64,000 nt of DNA from HT1-32 sp040219025 (lineage in GTDB: Bacteria; Pseudomonadota; Alphaproteobacteria; Rhodospirillales; HT1-32). A program made the translations under genes and the position numbers. The notes below the pieces were generated by a model. It ran no database searches. It was not told the origin of the DNA and was given only the letters and a program-made list of their open reading frames with translations. Below, in pieces: positions 33,894-42,334 of this stretch (positions are counted from its first letter, which is position 1; each line of letters starts with the position of its first letter). The DNA lies in assembly GCA_040219025.1 (NCBI GenBank), contig JAVJTE010000013.1, forward strand, positions 1 through 64,000. Direction: 5' to 3'.

Positions 33894-34352
33894 ATGAGCA
33901 TCTTCACATTGCTGAAGGACGACCATGACAGCCTGCGCGAGAGAATTGCAGCAGTTAAACGGTCCCGCGGCCAGGACCGCAAGACCCTGGCCAGACATTA
34001 CAGCGACCTCAGGACGGAGCTGCTGGTTCATCATGAGGCAGAGCAGCATGTGCTGTTCACTCATCTGGCCCGGCTGGAATCGCTTGGCGATCAGGCGCTG
34101 CATGCGGTTGAAGAGCATGGTGAGCACCGCAAGCTGATCGAGATGATGGAAGATACACCGTCATATGGTGACGACTGGTGGGCCTCGTTCGACGAGCTTG
34201 CACATGATATCCTTCATCATCTTGATGAAGAAGAGACGGATATCTTTCCGCTGGCCGAGAAAAACCTGCAGTCAAAGACGATTGAGGAACTCGGACAGGC
34301 CTACGGGGCTGCAAAAGGCGGACATAAGACCCAGATGCTGAAAAGCGCCTGA
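33894..34352 (+). CDS. Hemerythrin (HHE) domain protein
   Basis: A 152-residue four-helix protein. Iron ligands can be seen: H in LLKDDHDSLRERI, H-H-E-A-E in LLVHHEAEQHVLF, EEHGEHRKLI, and HHLDEEETDIFPLAE. It should bind a di-iron centre and may sense or detoxify oxygen or nitric oxide. There is no signal peptide. GAGGAG precedes the ATG and an EcfG-type promoter lies directly upstream. The DUF4112 gene 46 bases downstream is probably in the same transcript. Confidence 0.9.
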   Translation: MSIFTLLKDDHDSLRERIAAVKRSRGQDRKTLARHYSDLRTELLVHHEAEQHVLFTHLARLESLGDQALHAVEEHGEHRKLIEMMEDTPSYGDDWWASFDELAHDILHHLDEEETDIFPLAEKNLQSKTIEELGQAYGAAKGGHKTQMLKSA

Positions 34353-34398
34353 CAGAGGAACTTGATTTTATGAAGCCCTTTAACGACCAGGCATCAAC

Positions 34399-34761
34399 AT
34401 GGCGGTAGATCCACGGCACAGCCGTCTGGCCCGGATGGATCGCCTCAGCCACCTTCTCGACAACCAGTTCCGGATTCCCGGGACTGGTTTTCGGTTTGGG
34501 CTGGATGGTCTGCTGGGGCTGTTACCGGGTGTGGGCGACGTGGCCGCCGCTGCCCTGTCCACTTATGTCATCCTTGAGGCTCGTCGTGCTGGCGTTCGTA
34601 TACCGGCCCTGATCAGGATGGGTGTCAATGTCGGCGCTGATCTGGTCATCGGCTCTGTGCCCCTGCTGGGCGATGCCGTCGATTTCTTCTGGAAAGCAAA
34701 CCGGGCGAACCTGAGGCTGGCGCAAAGGGATATCGAGGCCCAGGAAAACCGGGACCGTTAA
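34399..34761 (+). CDS. DUF4112 membrane-associated protein
   Basis: A 120-residue protein of the DUF4112 family: FRIPGTGFRFGLDGLLGLLPGVGD at residues 25-48, then a hydrophobic segment and VGADLVIGSVPLLGDAVDFFWKANRANL. The two Gly/Pro-rich hydrophobic stretches suggest membrane insertion. The function is unknown. It probably shares the EcfG-type promoter of the hemerythrin gene. The ribosome binding site is weak. A bidirectional terminator follows. Confidence 0.85.
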   Translation: MAVDPRHSRLARMDRLSHLLDNQFRIPGTGFRFGLDGLLGLLPGVGDVAAAALSTYVILEARRAGVRIPALIRMGVNVGADLVIGSVPLLGDAVDFFWKANRANLRLAQRDIEAQENRDR

Positions 34762-34780
34762 GGCATAAGGCAGGCACAAA

Positions 34781-34808
34781 AAAAGCGCCCACCGCAGTGA
34801 GCGCTTTT
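34781..34808. terminator. Bidirectional terminator
   Basis: AAAAGCGCCCAC and GTGAGCGCTTTT form a 12-base stem with one mismatch around CGCA. T-runs follow on both strands, so it serves the convergent DUF4112 and glycine-zipper genes. Confidence 0.85.
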
Positions 34809-34824
34809 CGTTGCATCAGGACAA

Positions 34825-35055
34825 TTACTTCTGATTGTCCATCTTGTCTTTCACGTAACCGGCACCGGCACCAACGGCACCACCGATTGCAGCCCCGCAG
34901 GAGATACAGCCGCCGGTGATTGCGGTACCTGCAGCACCTACGGCCGCACCTATTGCGCCACCACTGACGACTTTCTGCTCCTGTGCGGACATGCCGGAAC
35001 AGGCCGAAACAAGGAGGGCCGAGCCTGTGGCTGCGATAATTGCGAACTTGCGCAT
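34825..35055 (-). CDS. Glycine-zipper lipoprotein, 76 residues
   Basis: The first 19 residues form a lipoprotein signal ending in LLVSAC (Cys at 19). The rest is a glycine-zipper region with GAIGAAVGAAGTAITGG and AAIGGAVGAGAGYVKDK, as in outer-membrane-associated small proteins of the YMGG/SlyB-like type. Two further Cys lie between the zipper halves (GGCISCG). AAGGAG lies before the ATG. An EcfG-type promoter is found 74 to 98 bases upstream. Confidence 0.87.
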   Translation of the reverse strand: MRKFAIIAATGSALLVSACSGMSAQEQKVVSGGAIGAAVGAAGTAITGGCISCGAAIGGAVGAGAGYVKDKMDNQK

Positions 35056-35128
35056 AATAAATTCTCCTTCATCTTTTAAAGCCAGTCGTTGTTCCGGCTG
35101 GTGTCAGCATTGCTAACACTGGAACAGA

Positions 35129-35153
35129 AACGCTCTGTGCCGATATTTGTTCC
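35129..35153 (-). promoter_or_regulatory. EcfG-type stress promoter of the glycine-zipper lipoprotein gene
   Basis: On the minus strand GGAAC (35153-35149) and CGTT (35132-35129) are 16 bases apart. Confidence 0.8.
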
Positions 35154-35268
35154 GAACTAAATCAGCAGGCTGGCCCTAGTCGCTTGCCCCTTCACATTGC
35201 TAGGCTTCACCTCTAGTCTTTTGACGAAATTGATGCTGGCCGTAATGGTCGCAGGAACGGGGGTAATT

Positions 35269-36765
35269 ATGACGATCAGGCTTTCTCATTTCATCGGCGG
35301 CGCTGCAAAGTCCGGGTCTGAACGGACCGGGCCGGTTTTTAACCCGTCGACCGGGGAGCATTTTGCAGATGTTGAACTGGCCTCTGCGCCGGAGGTTGAT
35401 GCAGCCGTTCAGGTCGCCCACGAAGCCTTCCGGGAATGGTCCGAATGGACGCCGATCCGGCGCGCCCGGGTGATGTTCAGATATCGTGACCTCGTTGAAA
35501 AAAACATGGGCGAACTGGCGGAACTGGTCGGTCGTGAACATGGCAAAACCCTGCCGGATGCTGCCGGATCCGTACAGCGCGGGCTGGAAGTGGTCGAGTT
35601 CGCCTGTGGTATTCCGCAGATGCTGAAAGGTGAGTATTCAGAACAGGTTGGCGGCGGTATCGACAGCTTTAACCTGCGCCAGCCGCTCGGGGTCTGCGCC
35701 GGAATCACGCCGTTCAATTTCCCGGCAATGGTGCCGATGTGGATGTTTCCGGTCGCCCTGGCCTGCGGCAATACCTTTATCCTGAAGCCGTCGGAAAAAG
35801 ATCCCTCCTGCCCGCTGCGGCTGGCGGAACTGATGACCGAGGCCGGCGCTCCTCCGGGTGTTCTGAATGTCGTCAATGGCGACAAGGAAGCTGTCGACGC
35901 CCTGTTGCATCATCCGCTGGTCGAGGCTGTCAGCTTTGTCGGATCAACGCCGGTTGCGGAATATATCTATCATACGGGGACCGCGAACAATAAGCGGGTG
36001 CAGGCGCTGGGTGGTGCGAAAAATCACATGATTATCATGCCGGATGCCGATCTAGACCAGGCGGCGGATGCGCTGATCGGTGCCGGATTTGGCTCTGCCG
36101 GAGAACGCTGCATGGCGGTCTCGGTCGCGATTCCGGTTGGCGAAGAAACCGCAGATGCGATCCGGGAAAGGCTCGTTCCCCGGATTCAGGCGCTGAAAGT
36201 CGGTGCCTATAATGACCCGGACGCAGATTTCGGCCCGCTGAACACCAGGGGACATATGGAAAAGGTCCGGGGGATGGTTGATCGCGGCGTTGCCGAAGGG
36301 GCAGAACTGGTGGTCGACGGACGCGATCTTCGCCTGCAGGGCTATGAAAACGGCTATTTCCTGGGTGGTTGCCTGTTCGACCGGGTGACGACGGATATGG
36401 ATATCTACAAACAGGAGATCTTCGGCCCGGTGCTCTCAATGGTCCGTGCGCCGGACTATGATGCGGCGCTGGCCATGGTCAACGATCATGAATTCGGTAA
36501 CGGTACGGCGATCTTTACCCGCGACGGTGATGCCGCCCGTGAATTTGCCCGGAATGCCCGGATCGGGATGGTTGGTATCAATGTGCCAATTCCGGTGCCG
36601 GTCGCCTATCACAGCTTCGGTGGCTGGAAACGGTCACTGTTCGGCGACCATCATATGCATGGCCCGGAAGGTGTACGTTTCTATACAAAGCTGAAAACGG
36701 TTACGGCCCGCTGGCCATCGGGTATCCGCACAGGTGCGGAATTCACCATCCCGACGCTGACTTAA
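35269..36765 (+). CDS. mmsA: Methylmalonate-semialdehyde dehydrogenase (CoA-acylating)
   Basis: A 498-residue aldehyde dehydrogenase that converts methylmalonate or malonate semialdehyde to propionyl- or acetyl-CoA in valine and inositol breakdown. Features: GVCAGITPFNFPAMVPMWM (the MmsA signature), the NAD-binding SFVGSTPVA, the catalytic Cys in GSAGERCMAVS, and KQEIFGPVLS. The ATG at 35269 follows GGGGG. The frame stays open 24 codons further up, but that part is unlike the family. Its product feeds the methylmalonyl-CoA mutase route at the window start. Confidence 0.94.
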   Translation: MTIRLSHFIGGAAKSGSERTGPVFNPSTGEHFADVELASAPEVDAAVQVAHEAFREWSEWTPIRRARVMFRYRDLVEKNMGELAELVGREHGKTLPDAAGSVQRGLEVVEFACGIPQMLKGEYSEQVGGGIDSFNLRQPLGVCAGITPFNFPAMVPMWMFPVALACGNTFILKPSEKDPSCPLRLAELMTEAGAPPGVLNVVNGDKEAVDALLHHPLVEAVSFVGSTPVAEYIYHTGTANNKRVQALGGAKNHMIIMPDADLDQAADALIGAGFGSAGERCMAVSVAIPVGEETADAIRERLVPRIQALKVGAYNDPDADFGPLNTRGHMEKVRGMVDRGVAEGAELVVDGRDLRLQGYENGYFLGGCLFDRVTTDMDIYKQEIFGPVLSMVRAPDYDAALAMVNDHEFGNGTAIFTRDGDAAREFARNARIGMVGINVPIPVPVAYHSFGGWKRSLFGDHHMHGPEGVRFYTKLKTVTARWPSGIRTGAEFTIPTLT

Positions 36766-36859
36766 GGCGATCATCCCGAGAAACGCTGAAACCGCGTCTC
36801 GACGGATGGCAGCAGAGGTCTGGCGTCAAGAATGCCGGGGGCGTCAGATCTGATCTTTG

Positions 36860-37060
36860 TCAGACCCGGTTACCAACAGCCAGCAGTACAACTCCCATAC
36901 GCTCTTCCAGCTCCCTGAGGCGATTGATATCGCCCCGGGCGAGCTGGGCCGGTTTCAGTTGTACCTCGCGCAGAGCGACAAGCGGTTTGCCGATGTCGCG
37001 TTCCAGTGCCTGCAAGGCATCAAGATTTTCCTGATCAATCTCTGCGAATGAATAATACAT
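36860..37060 (-). CDS. Small hypothetical protein, 66 residues
   Basis: A soluble, charged 66-residue protein (MYYSFAEIDQENLDALQALE at the start) with probable helical content. I do not recognise a family. The ATG at 37060 has GGAG seven bases upstream, so I use it instead of an earlier ATG at 37108. It is divergent from the XRE-cupin regulator gene and convergent with mmsA. Sequences downstream of the stop contain a GATC-rich inverted repeat without a T-run. Confidence 0.6.
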   Translation of the reverse strand: MYYSFAEIDQENLDALQALERDIGKPLVALREVQLKPAQLARGDINRLRELEERMGVVLLAVGNRV

Positions 37061-37195
37061 GCCTGAACTCCGTGATTCCGGTCCTGAATCATAGGCTCTG
37101 CAGATCAACGGGAGGAAGAGGAATCTTCATTTCCGCCCGGTGGATGGTGTCATGACCAGATCAGCATCACTGAGTTTGAAAAAACACACAAAAAT

Positions 37196-37225
37196 TTCAC
37201 GACAGAATAATTTATTGAATATAAT
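37196..37225 (+). promoter_or_regulatory. Candidate promoter of the XRE-cupin regulator
   Basis: TTCACG at 37196-37201 and a perfect TATAAT at 37220-37225 are 18 bases apart, 31 bases before the regulator start, in AT-rich DNA. Confidence 0.5.
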
Positions 37226-37256
37226 ATCATACCGGTAACAAAATCAGCGTGACGTG

Positions 37257-37832
37257 ATGGCCCTTTCCCGGACAGAAAGTATTCCCGTCGGACAGCAAAT
37301 CCGCGATCTGCGGCGGGCCAAGGGTCTGCGCATTGCCGGACTGGCCAGCGAAATCGGCCGGTCCGTCGGTCATGTCAGTCAGGTGGAGCGTGGTCTGTCC
37401 CCGGTGACGATCCCTGACCTGAAGAAGATTGCCGACGCGCTTGGCGTGGAAATCAACTGGTTCTTTCAGGGGCAGGCCATGGCGCCGCCGGAGGAACGGG
37501 ACATCATCGTCCGCCGGGCCAACCGCCGGCAACTCAACTATTCCGGAACCGGTGTGCAGGAAGCGCTGCTTTCCCCTCACCTTCATGGTGCCTTTGAAAT
37601 GGTCATGACGACGCTGGCACCCGGCGCCGACAGCGGTGTCGCCTACAGCCGGACCGGCGAAGAAGGCGGTCTTGTGCTGGAGGGAGAGCTCGATCTCGAA
37701 GTGGATGGCCGGACATACAGCCTGTCCGCCGGTGACAGTTTCAGCTTCGAGAGTACCAGACCGCATCGCTGCGCCAATTCCGGCAGCCAGACGACCCGTG
37801 TTCTCTGGGTCATCTCGCCACCTTCCTATTAA
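37257..37832 (+). CDS. XRE-family regulator with cupin sensor domain
   Basis: A 191-residue regulator. Residues 10-70 form the XRE helix-turn-helix (IRDLRRAKGLRIAGLASEIG, SVGHVSQVERGLSPV). Residues 115-190 form a cupin (EGGLVLEGELDLEVDGRTYSLSAGDSFSFES, RPHRCANSG). Regulators of this build often control amine, polyamine or amino-acid catabolism. The gene lies 24 bases upstream of a dimethylglycine/sarcosine-dehydrogenase-like gene, the probable target. A GTG one codon earlier is an alternative start. Confidence 0.88.
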   Translation: MALSRTESIPVGQQIRDLRRAKGLRIAGLASEIGRSVGHVSQVERGLSPVTIPDLKKIADALGVEINWFFQGQAMAPPEERDIIVRRANRRQLNYSGTGVQEALLSPHLHGAFEMVMTTLAPGADSGVAYSRTGEEGGLVLEGELDLEVDGRTYSLSAGDSFSFESTRPHRCANSGSQTTRVLWVISPPSY

Positions 37833-37856
37833 CTGGTTTTGCAGAAGGACCACCCC

Positions 37857-40307
37857 ATGGCCGTTCAACTCCCCTCCCGTGCGCAGGTTGTCATTATTGG
37901 CGGCGGCATTATCGGATGCAGTCTTGCCTATCATCTCACCAGACGTGGCTGGACGGATGTGCTGCTGCTGGAGCGTAAACAGCTGACCTGCGGGACGACC
38001 TGGCATGCGGCCGGGCTGGTCGGCCAGCTTCGTGCCAGCCAGAACATGACGCGCCTTGCCCAGTACACGACCGACCTGTTCCGGACGCTGGAGGCGGAAA
38101 CCGGTCAGGCAACGGGTATGAAACAGAACGGCAGCGTCTCGGTCGCCCGCACACCGGGCCGGCTTGAAGAGCTGGTCCGGGGCGCGGATATGGCGAAAGT
38201 TTTCGGTCTGGATGTTGAGGTCATCGACGCAGCCGAATGCCAGCGTCTCTGGCCGCTGATGTCGATCCACGATGTCATGGGGGGCGTATATCTGCCGAAT
38301 GATGGCCAGACCAACCCCTCGGACACAGCGGCGGCGCTGGCCAGAGGGGCAAAACAGGCTGGTGCGACAATCATTGAAGGCGTTGCTGTGACCGGGGTTA
38401 CAGTCAGAAACGGTCGTGCCTGTGGCGTGACAACGGAAGCTGGCAGCGTCGAAGCCGAGTATGTCGTGAACTGTGCCGGTATGTGGGCCCGTGATGTCGG
38501 AAAGATGGCCGGGGTCAATGTACCGCTGCATGCGGCTGAGCATTTCTACATCGTCACCGAGCCGATTCCGGACCTGCCCGCGACCCTGCCGGTAATGCGC
38601 GACCCGGATGGTTGTGTCTACTGGAAGGAAGATGCGGGAAAGCTGCTGATCGGCTGTTTCGAGCCGGTTGCCAAGCCGTGGGGGATGGACGGTATTCCCG
38701 ATGATTTCGAGTTCGACGAGTTGCCGGAAGATTACGATCATTTCGAGCCGATCCTGATGGATGCGATGGAACGTGCCCCGGTTCTGGCAAAGACCGGAAT
38801 TCGCCAGTTCTTCAACGGACCGGAGAGTTTCACCCCGGATGACCGCTATCTGCTGGGTCCGGCCCCGGAAATCCGGAATTTCTATGTGGCGGCAGGCTTC
38901 AACTCGATCGGTATTCAGTCCTCCGGCGGTGCCGGCAAGGTGCTGGCGGACTGGATCATTGATGGCCATGCGCCAACGGATCTCTGGGACGTCGATATTC
39001 GTCGGGTGGTGCCGTTTCAGGGCAATGCAAAATATCTGCATGACCGTACGGTTGAGGGGCTGGGGCTGCTCTATGCCATGCACTGGCCGTTCCGACAGTT
39101 CGCGACGGCACGTGGTATTCGCCATTCGGCACTGCATGACCGGCTGGCGAAGGCCGGTGCCTGCTTCGGGGAGGTTTCAGGCTGGGAGCGGCCGAACTGG
39201 TACGCACCGGACGGCATGGAGCCGGCTTATGCCTACAGCTACAAACGCCAGAACTGGTTCGATGCCAATGCGGCAGAACATAAGGCGGTTCGGGAAGCGG
39301 TCGGCCTGTTTGATCTGTCATCCTTCGGCAAGTTCCTGATTCAGGGGCGCGATGCCGAGCAGATGCTGAACCGGGTCAGTGGCAATGACATGTCGGTTGA
39401 ACCCGGCCGGATTGTCTATACCCAGTTGCTGAACGAACGCGGCGGGATTGAAGGTGATCTGACGGTCACCAGACTGGCAGAAGACCGCTATATGGTGGTC
39501 AGCGGCGCCGGCACCCAGGCCCGTGACCTGTCATGGCTGTCGCAGGCTGTGAGAGAGGATGAACGCTGTTATGTGACTGATGTGACATCTGGTCTGGCGG
39601 TACTCAGTGTCATGGGACCGAATGCCCGTGAATTGCTGTCACGGGTCAGCCCGGCCGACCTTTCCAACGAAGCCTTCCCCTTTGGCCATAGCCGGGAGAT
39701 CGAAATCGGCTACGGTCTGGTTCGGGCTTCCCGGATCACCTATGTCGGTGAACTGGGCTGGGAGCTTTACATGCCGACGGAATTTGCCACCCATGTCTAT
39801 GATGCCCTGCTGGCGGCATCTGACGGTCTCGGGTTCCGTCATGCGGGCTATCACACGTTGAACAGCCTGCGTATGGAAAAGGGTTACCGCCACTGGGGGC
39901 ACGATATTACCGATGCGGAAACACCGCTGGAGGCCGGACTGGGGTTTGCCGTGAAGTTCGACAAGCCTGGCGGTTTTCAGGGGCGTGACGCCCTGCTGCG
40001 ACAGAAGGAAGCGGGTGTGAAGCAGCGTCTGGTGCAGTTCCGGCTGATCGATCCGGAACCGCTGGTCTATCACAATGAGCCAATCCTGCGGGACGGTCGT
40101 ATCTGCGGCTATGCGACTTCCGGCATGTTCGGGCATACCATCGGCTCCAGCCTCGCCATGGGTTATGTGGAAGCTGACGGGGATGTGGTAACACCGGATT
40201 ATGTGAAGGCCGGTGCCTACAGGCTGCGGATCAACGGCCAGGAATATGATGCTGAGGCGTCACTGCGGTCATTCTATGACCCGAAAAGCGAGCGGGTGAA
40301 GGTCTGA
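37857..40307 (+). CDS. FAD-dependent dimethylglycine/sarcosine dehydrogenase-like protein with GcvT domain
   Basis: An 816-residue fusion. The N-terminal half is a DAO-type FAD domain (VVIIGGGIIGCSLAYHL at about residues 12-28), with TCGTTWHAAGL, where the His matches the covalent-flavin position of mitochondrial dimethylglycine and sarcosine dehydrogenases. A middle FAO-type linker follows. From about 430 onward lies an aminomethyltransferase (GcvT-like) folate domain (LFDLSSFGKFLIQGRDAEQ, YVGELGWELYMP). It should oxidise an N-methyl amine and pass the one-carbon unit to tetrahydrofolate. AAGGA precedes the ATG. The exact substrate is not determined. Confidence 0.88.
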   Translation: MAVQLPSRAQVVIIGGGIIGCSLAYHLTRRGWTDVLLLERKQLTCGTTWHAAGLVGQLRASQNMTRLAQYTTDLFRTLEAETGQATGMKQNGSVSVARTPGRLEELVRGADMAKVFGLDVEVIDAAECQRLWPLMSIHDVMGGVYLPNDGQTNPSDTAAALARGAKQAGATIIEGVAVTGVTVRNGRACGVTTEAGSVEAEYVVNCAGMWARDVGKMAGVNVPLHAAEHFYIVTEPIPDLPATLPVMRDPDGCVYWKEDAGKLLIGCFEPVAKPWGMDGIPDDFEFDELPEDYDHFEPILMDAMERAPVLAKTGIRQFFNGPESFTPDDRYLLGPAPEIRNFYVAAGFNSIGIQSSGGAGKVLADWIIDGHAPTDLWDVDIRRVVPFQGNAKYLHDRTVEGLGLLYAMHWPFRQFATARGIRHSALHDRLAKAGACFGEVSGWERPNWYAPDGMEPAYAYSYKRQNWFDANAAEHKAVREAVGLFDLSSFGKFLIQGRDAEQMLNRVSGNDMSVEPGRIVYTQLLNERGGIEGDLTVTRLAEDRYMVVSGAGTQARDLSWLSQAVREDERCYVTDVTSGLAVLSVMGPNARELLSRVSPADLSNEAFPFGHSREIEIGYGLVRASRITYVGELGWELYMPTEFATHVYDALLAASDGLGFRHAGYHTLNSLRMEKGYRHWGHDITDAETPLEAGLGFAVKFDKPGGFQGRDALLRQKEAGVKQRLVQFRLIDPEPLVYHNEPILRDGRICGYATSGMFGHTIGSSLAMGYVEADGDVVTPDYVKAGAYRLRINGQEYDAEASLRSFYDPKSERVKV

Positions 40308-40325
40308 GCGGGCGTTTAAAGCCCC

Positions 40326-40354
40326 CCTCACCCTGAAACAGGTTCAGGGTGAGG
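40326..40354. repeat. Palindromic element with 12-base arms
   Basis: CCTCACCCTGAA and TTCAGGGTGAGG form a perfect stem with loop ACAGG, just after the FAD/GcvT gene. It lacks a T-run. From memory, CCCTGAA-loop-TTCAGGG palindromes are dispersed in many alphaproteobacterial genomes, so it may be one copy of a repeat family. Confidence 0.65.
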
Positions 40355-40378
40355 CAATCCCGTATATTGTGAAGCATC

Positions 40379-40406
40379 ATCCGGTCGCCTGACAGAGCGA
40401 CCGGAT
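40379..40406. repeat. Second hairpin between the convergent genes
   Basis: ATCCGGTCGC and GCGACCGGAT form a perfect 10-base stem with an 8-base loop. On the plus strand GAGCCTTTTGG follows, so it may help end the FAD/GcvT transcript. Confidence 0.5.
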
Positions 40407-40419
40407 GAGCCTTTTGGGT

Positions 40420-41289
40420 TCAGTCGCTGGTCAGCAGCTTCATCAGGCTGGAGGTGTCCATGCGGTTGTCGCCACGGTACTGCAACTGGGCATAGAACTG
40501 GTCGACCAGTGCGGTCACCGGCAGGCGCGAGCCGTTGCGCTTGGCTTCTTCAAGGCAGATGCCGAGGTCCTTGCGCATCCAGTCCACGGCAAAGCCGAAA
40601 TCGAACTCGCCCTTGCACATGGTATGGGCCCGGTTTTCCATCTGCCAGGACTGGGCGGCCCCTTTGGAGATAACGGCAATGACCTTGTCGGTATCCAGAT
40701 CAGCCCGCTTGGCGAAGTTCATGGCTTCGGAGAGGCCCTGAACCAGACCGGCAATACAGATCTGGTTGACCATCTTGGTGAGCTGACCCGCACCGGCGTC
40801 TCCCATCAGGGTGACGGCCTTGCCAAAGCAGTCCATCAGCGGCCTGGCCGTGTCGAACGGCGCCTGATCACCGCCACACATGACCGTCAGGGCACCGTTT
40901 TCCGCCCCGGCCTGTCCGCCGGAAACGGGGGCATCAATGAAGGCGACGCCCTGTTTTGCCGCTTTGGCATAGATTTCGCGGGCGACATCTGCGGACGCAG
41001 TGGTGTGGTCAACCAGAATGGCACCGGATTTCATCGTCGCCAGGACACCGCTGTCGCCATAGATGACGGAGCGCAGGTCGTCGTCGTTGCCGACGCAACT
41101 GAATACCAGGTCGCAGCCTTTTGCGGCTTCAGCAGGGGTTTTTGCAAAAGCGCCCTTGTGGTCCCCGACCCATTTTTCAGCCTTGGCGGTGGTGCGGTTA
41201 TAGACGGTGACATCATGTCCGCCCTTGGCCAGATATCCGGCCATCGGATAGCCCATAACGCCGAGTCCGATGAATGCTACTTTCGCCAT
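40420..41289 (-). CDS. NAD(P)-dependent beta-hydroxyacid dehydrogenase (3-hydroxyisobutyrate dehydrogenase family)
   Basis: A 289-residue enzyme. The Rossmann motif FIGLGVMGYPMAGYL is at residues 6-20, the substrate loop DAPVSGGQAGAENGALTVMCGG near 120-141, and the catalytic Lys lies in GAGQLTKMVNQI near 172. The family includes 3-hydroxyisobutyrate, tartronate-semialdehyde and related reductases. A role in valine breakdown next to mmsA (5 kb away) is attractive but not proven, because the two are not in one operon. GAGAGAAAC precedes the ATG. Confidence 0.88.
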   Translation of the reverse strand: MAKVAFIGLGVMGYPMAGYLAKGGHDVTVYNRTTAKAEKWVGDHKGAFAKTPAEAAKGCDLVFSCVGNDDDLRSVIYGDSGVLATMKSGAILVDHTTASADVAREIYAKAAKQGVAFIDAPVSGGQAGAENGALTVMCGGDQAPFDTARPLMDCFGKAVTLMGDAGAGQLTKMVNQICIAGLVQGLSEAMNFAKRADLDTDKVIAVISKGAAQSWQMENRAHTMCKGEFDFGFAVDWMRKDLGICLEEAKRNGSRLPVTALVDQFYAQLQYRGDNRMDTSSLMKLLTSD

Positions 41290-41413
41290 GTTTCTCTCCA
41301 GTTCTGTTGGGTGCAGTCAGGGCTGCGGATTTGGCGCGAAGGATAGTCGCTCTGTCGGCTGGCGGCAAATTGACTGGATGGCTGGCGGCAGATTTTCCGC
41401 AGTGCGGACGCTC

Positions 41414-42223
41414 TCAGCCGTCAATCAGCTGCTGCAGCTCGTCCCAGCTCGCCTGATCGGGTGCGATTAGCAGCGGTCCTGCATTGGCAACCGGCTGATA
41501 GGCCGTCCCGTTCAGGCGTTGTGCCGCCCCGCCTGCTTCCTGCAGCATCAGCACCCCGGCGGCGAAATCCCACGGTTTGGTGCGGTGGTAAAGGGCGATC
41601 TGGTGTTCGTCACGGAGCAGCGAGAGAAACATCTGGCCGACACAGCGCAGGTTGATATTTTCCCGGAATTTCTCCCGGATCTGGCGGATACGTTCGCTGC
41701 GCGCCTTGTCCGGCCCGCCAGCGCCAAGCCATCCCGAGTAGTCGAAGATACTGGTTTTCGGTGACAGTTGTGTGATCACTGTCCGGTAGCCGTCGATATA
41801 GGTACCTCCGCCTTTTTCGGTCACGGCGGTGACATTGGTCAGCGGGTCATGGACCCACCCGGCAACGGTCTCGCCATTCCTCACCAGTGCAATGATGACG
41901 GCAATCCTGCGGTCACCGCGGGAAAAGTTTGTTGTTCCGTCAATCGGATCGACTATCCAGACCGGATCATTGCCATGCAGGCGCTCCAGTATTGCCGGGT
42001 TGGCGGCAACCTCTTCCTCGCCGACGGTCATGCTGCCCGGCAGAATTCGGGTCAGCGAGGCCCGCAGATGATGTTCCATCGCCTCGTCAGCGACAGTCAC
42101 CAGATCGCCCGGTGCTTTCTCACGTATTTCGTGGGCTTCCAGCTGCCCGAACCGGGGCAGCAATTCAGCTTCGACCGCATTGCGTATGGCGGTGCTGACT
42201 TTCTCGACAGAAACTGTGGTCAT
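41414..42223 (-). CDS. Inositol monophosphatase-family phosphatase
   Basis: About 269 residues. The metal-binding motifs of the family are all present: GEEE near residue 68, WIVDPIDGTTNF near 88-99 and KPWDFAAGVLMLQEAGG near 215. Relatives dephosphorylate inositol phosphate, histidinol phosphate or adenosine bisphosphate; the substrate cannot be decided here. The start is uncertain: the ATG at 42223 and a GTG 12 codons earlier are both weakly supported. Confidence 0.87.
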   Translation of the reverse strand: MTTVSVEKVSTAIRNAVEAELLPRFGQLEAHEIREKAPGDLVTVADEAMEHHLRASLTRILPGSMTVGEEEVAANPAILERLHGNDPVWIVDPIDGTTNFSRGDRRIAVIIALVRNGETVAGWVHDPLTNVTAVTEKGGGTYIDGYRTVITQLSPKTSIFDYSGWLGAGGPDKARSERIRQIREKFRENINLRCVGQMFLSLLRDEHQIALYHRTKPWDFAAGVLMLQEAGGAAQRLNGTAYQPVANAGPLLIAPDQASWDELQQLIDG

Positions 42224-42273
42224 GGAATCCGGTTCAGTGGGTTCGGCGAGGGAATACACGGCCCTGCCCCGAA

Positions 42274-42308
42274 AAGCAAAAGGGGGCTGCGTTTACCGCA
42301 GCCCCCTT
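42274..42308 (-). terminator. Rho-independent terminator of groES-groL
   Basis: On the minus strand AAGGGGGCTGCG pairs with CGCAGCCCCCTT around a five-base loop, followed by TTGCTTTT. It lies 27 bases after the groL stop. Confidence 0.85.
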
Positions 42309-42334
42309 CACATCATGATCAGCGTTTTCGCTGA

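Noticed and set aside
34353..34398. A sixth EcfG-type promoter before the DUF4112 gene
   Set aside because: GGAAC occurs in this interval but no CGTT follows at the right distance.
35197..35268. Hydrophobic N-terminal extension of MmsA
   Set aside because: It would look like a membrane segment, but MmsA is cytoplasmic, its family starts near the ATG at 35269, and that ATG has a good ribosome binding site.
40326..40354. Palindrome as a rho-independent terminator
   Set aside because: The stem is strong, but no T-run follows on either strand.
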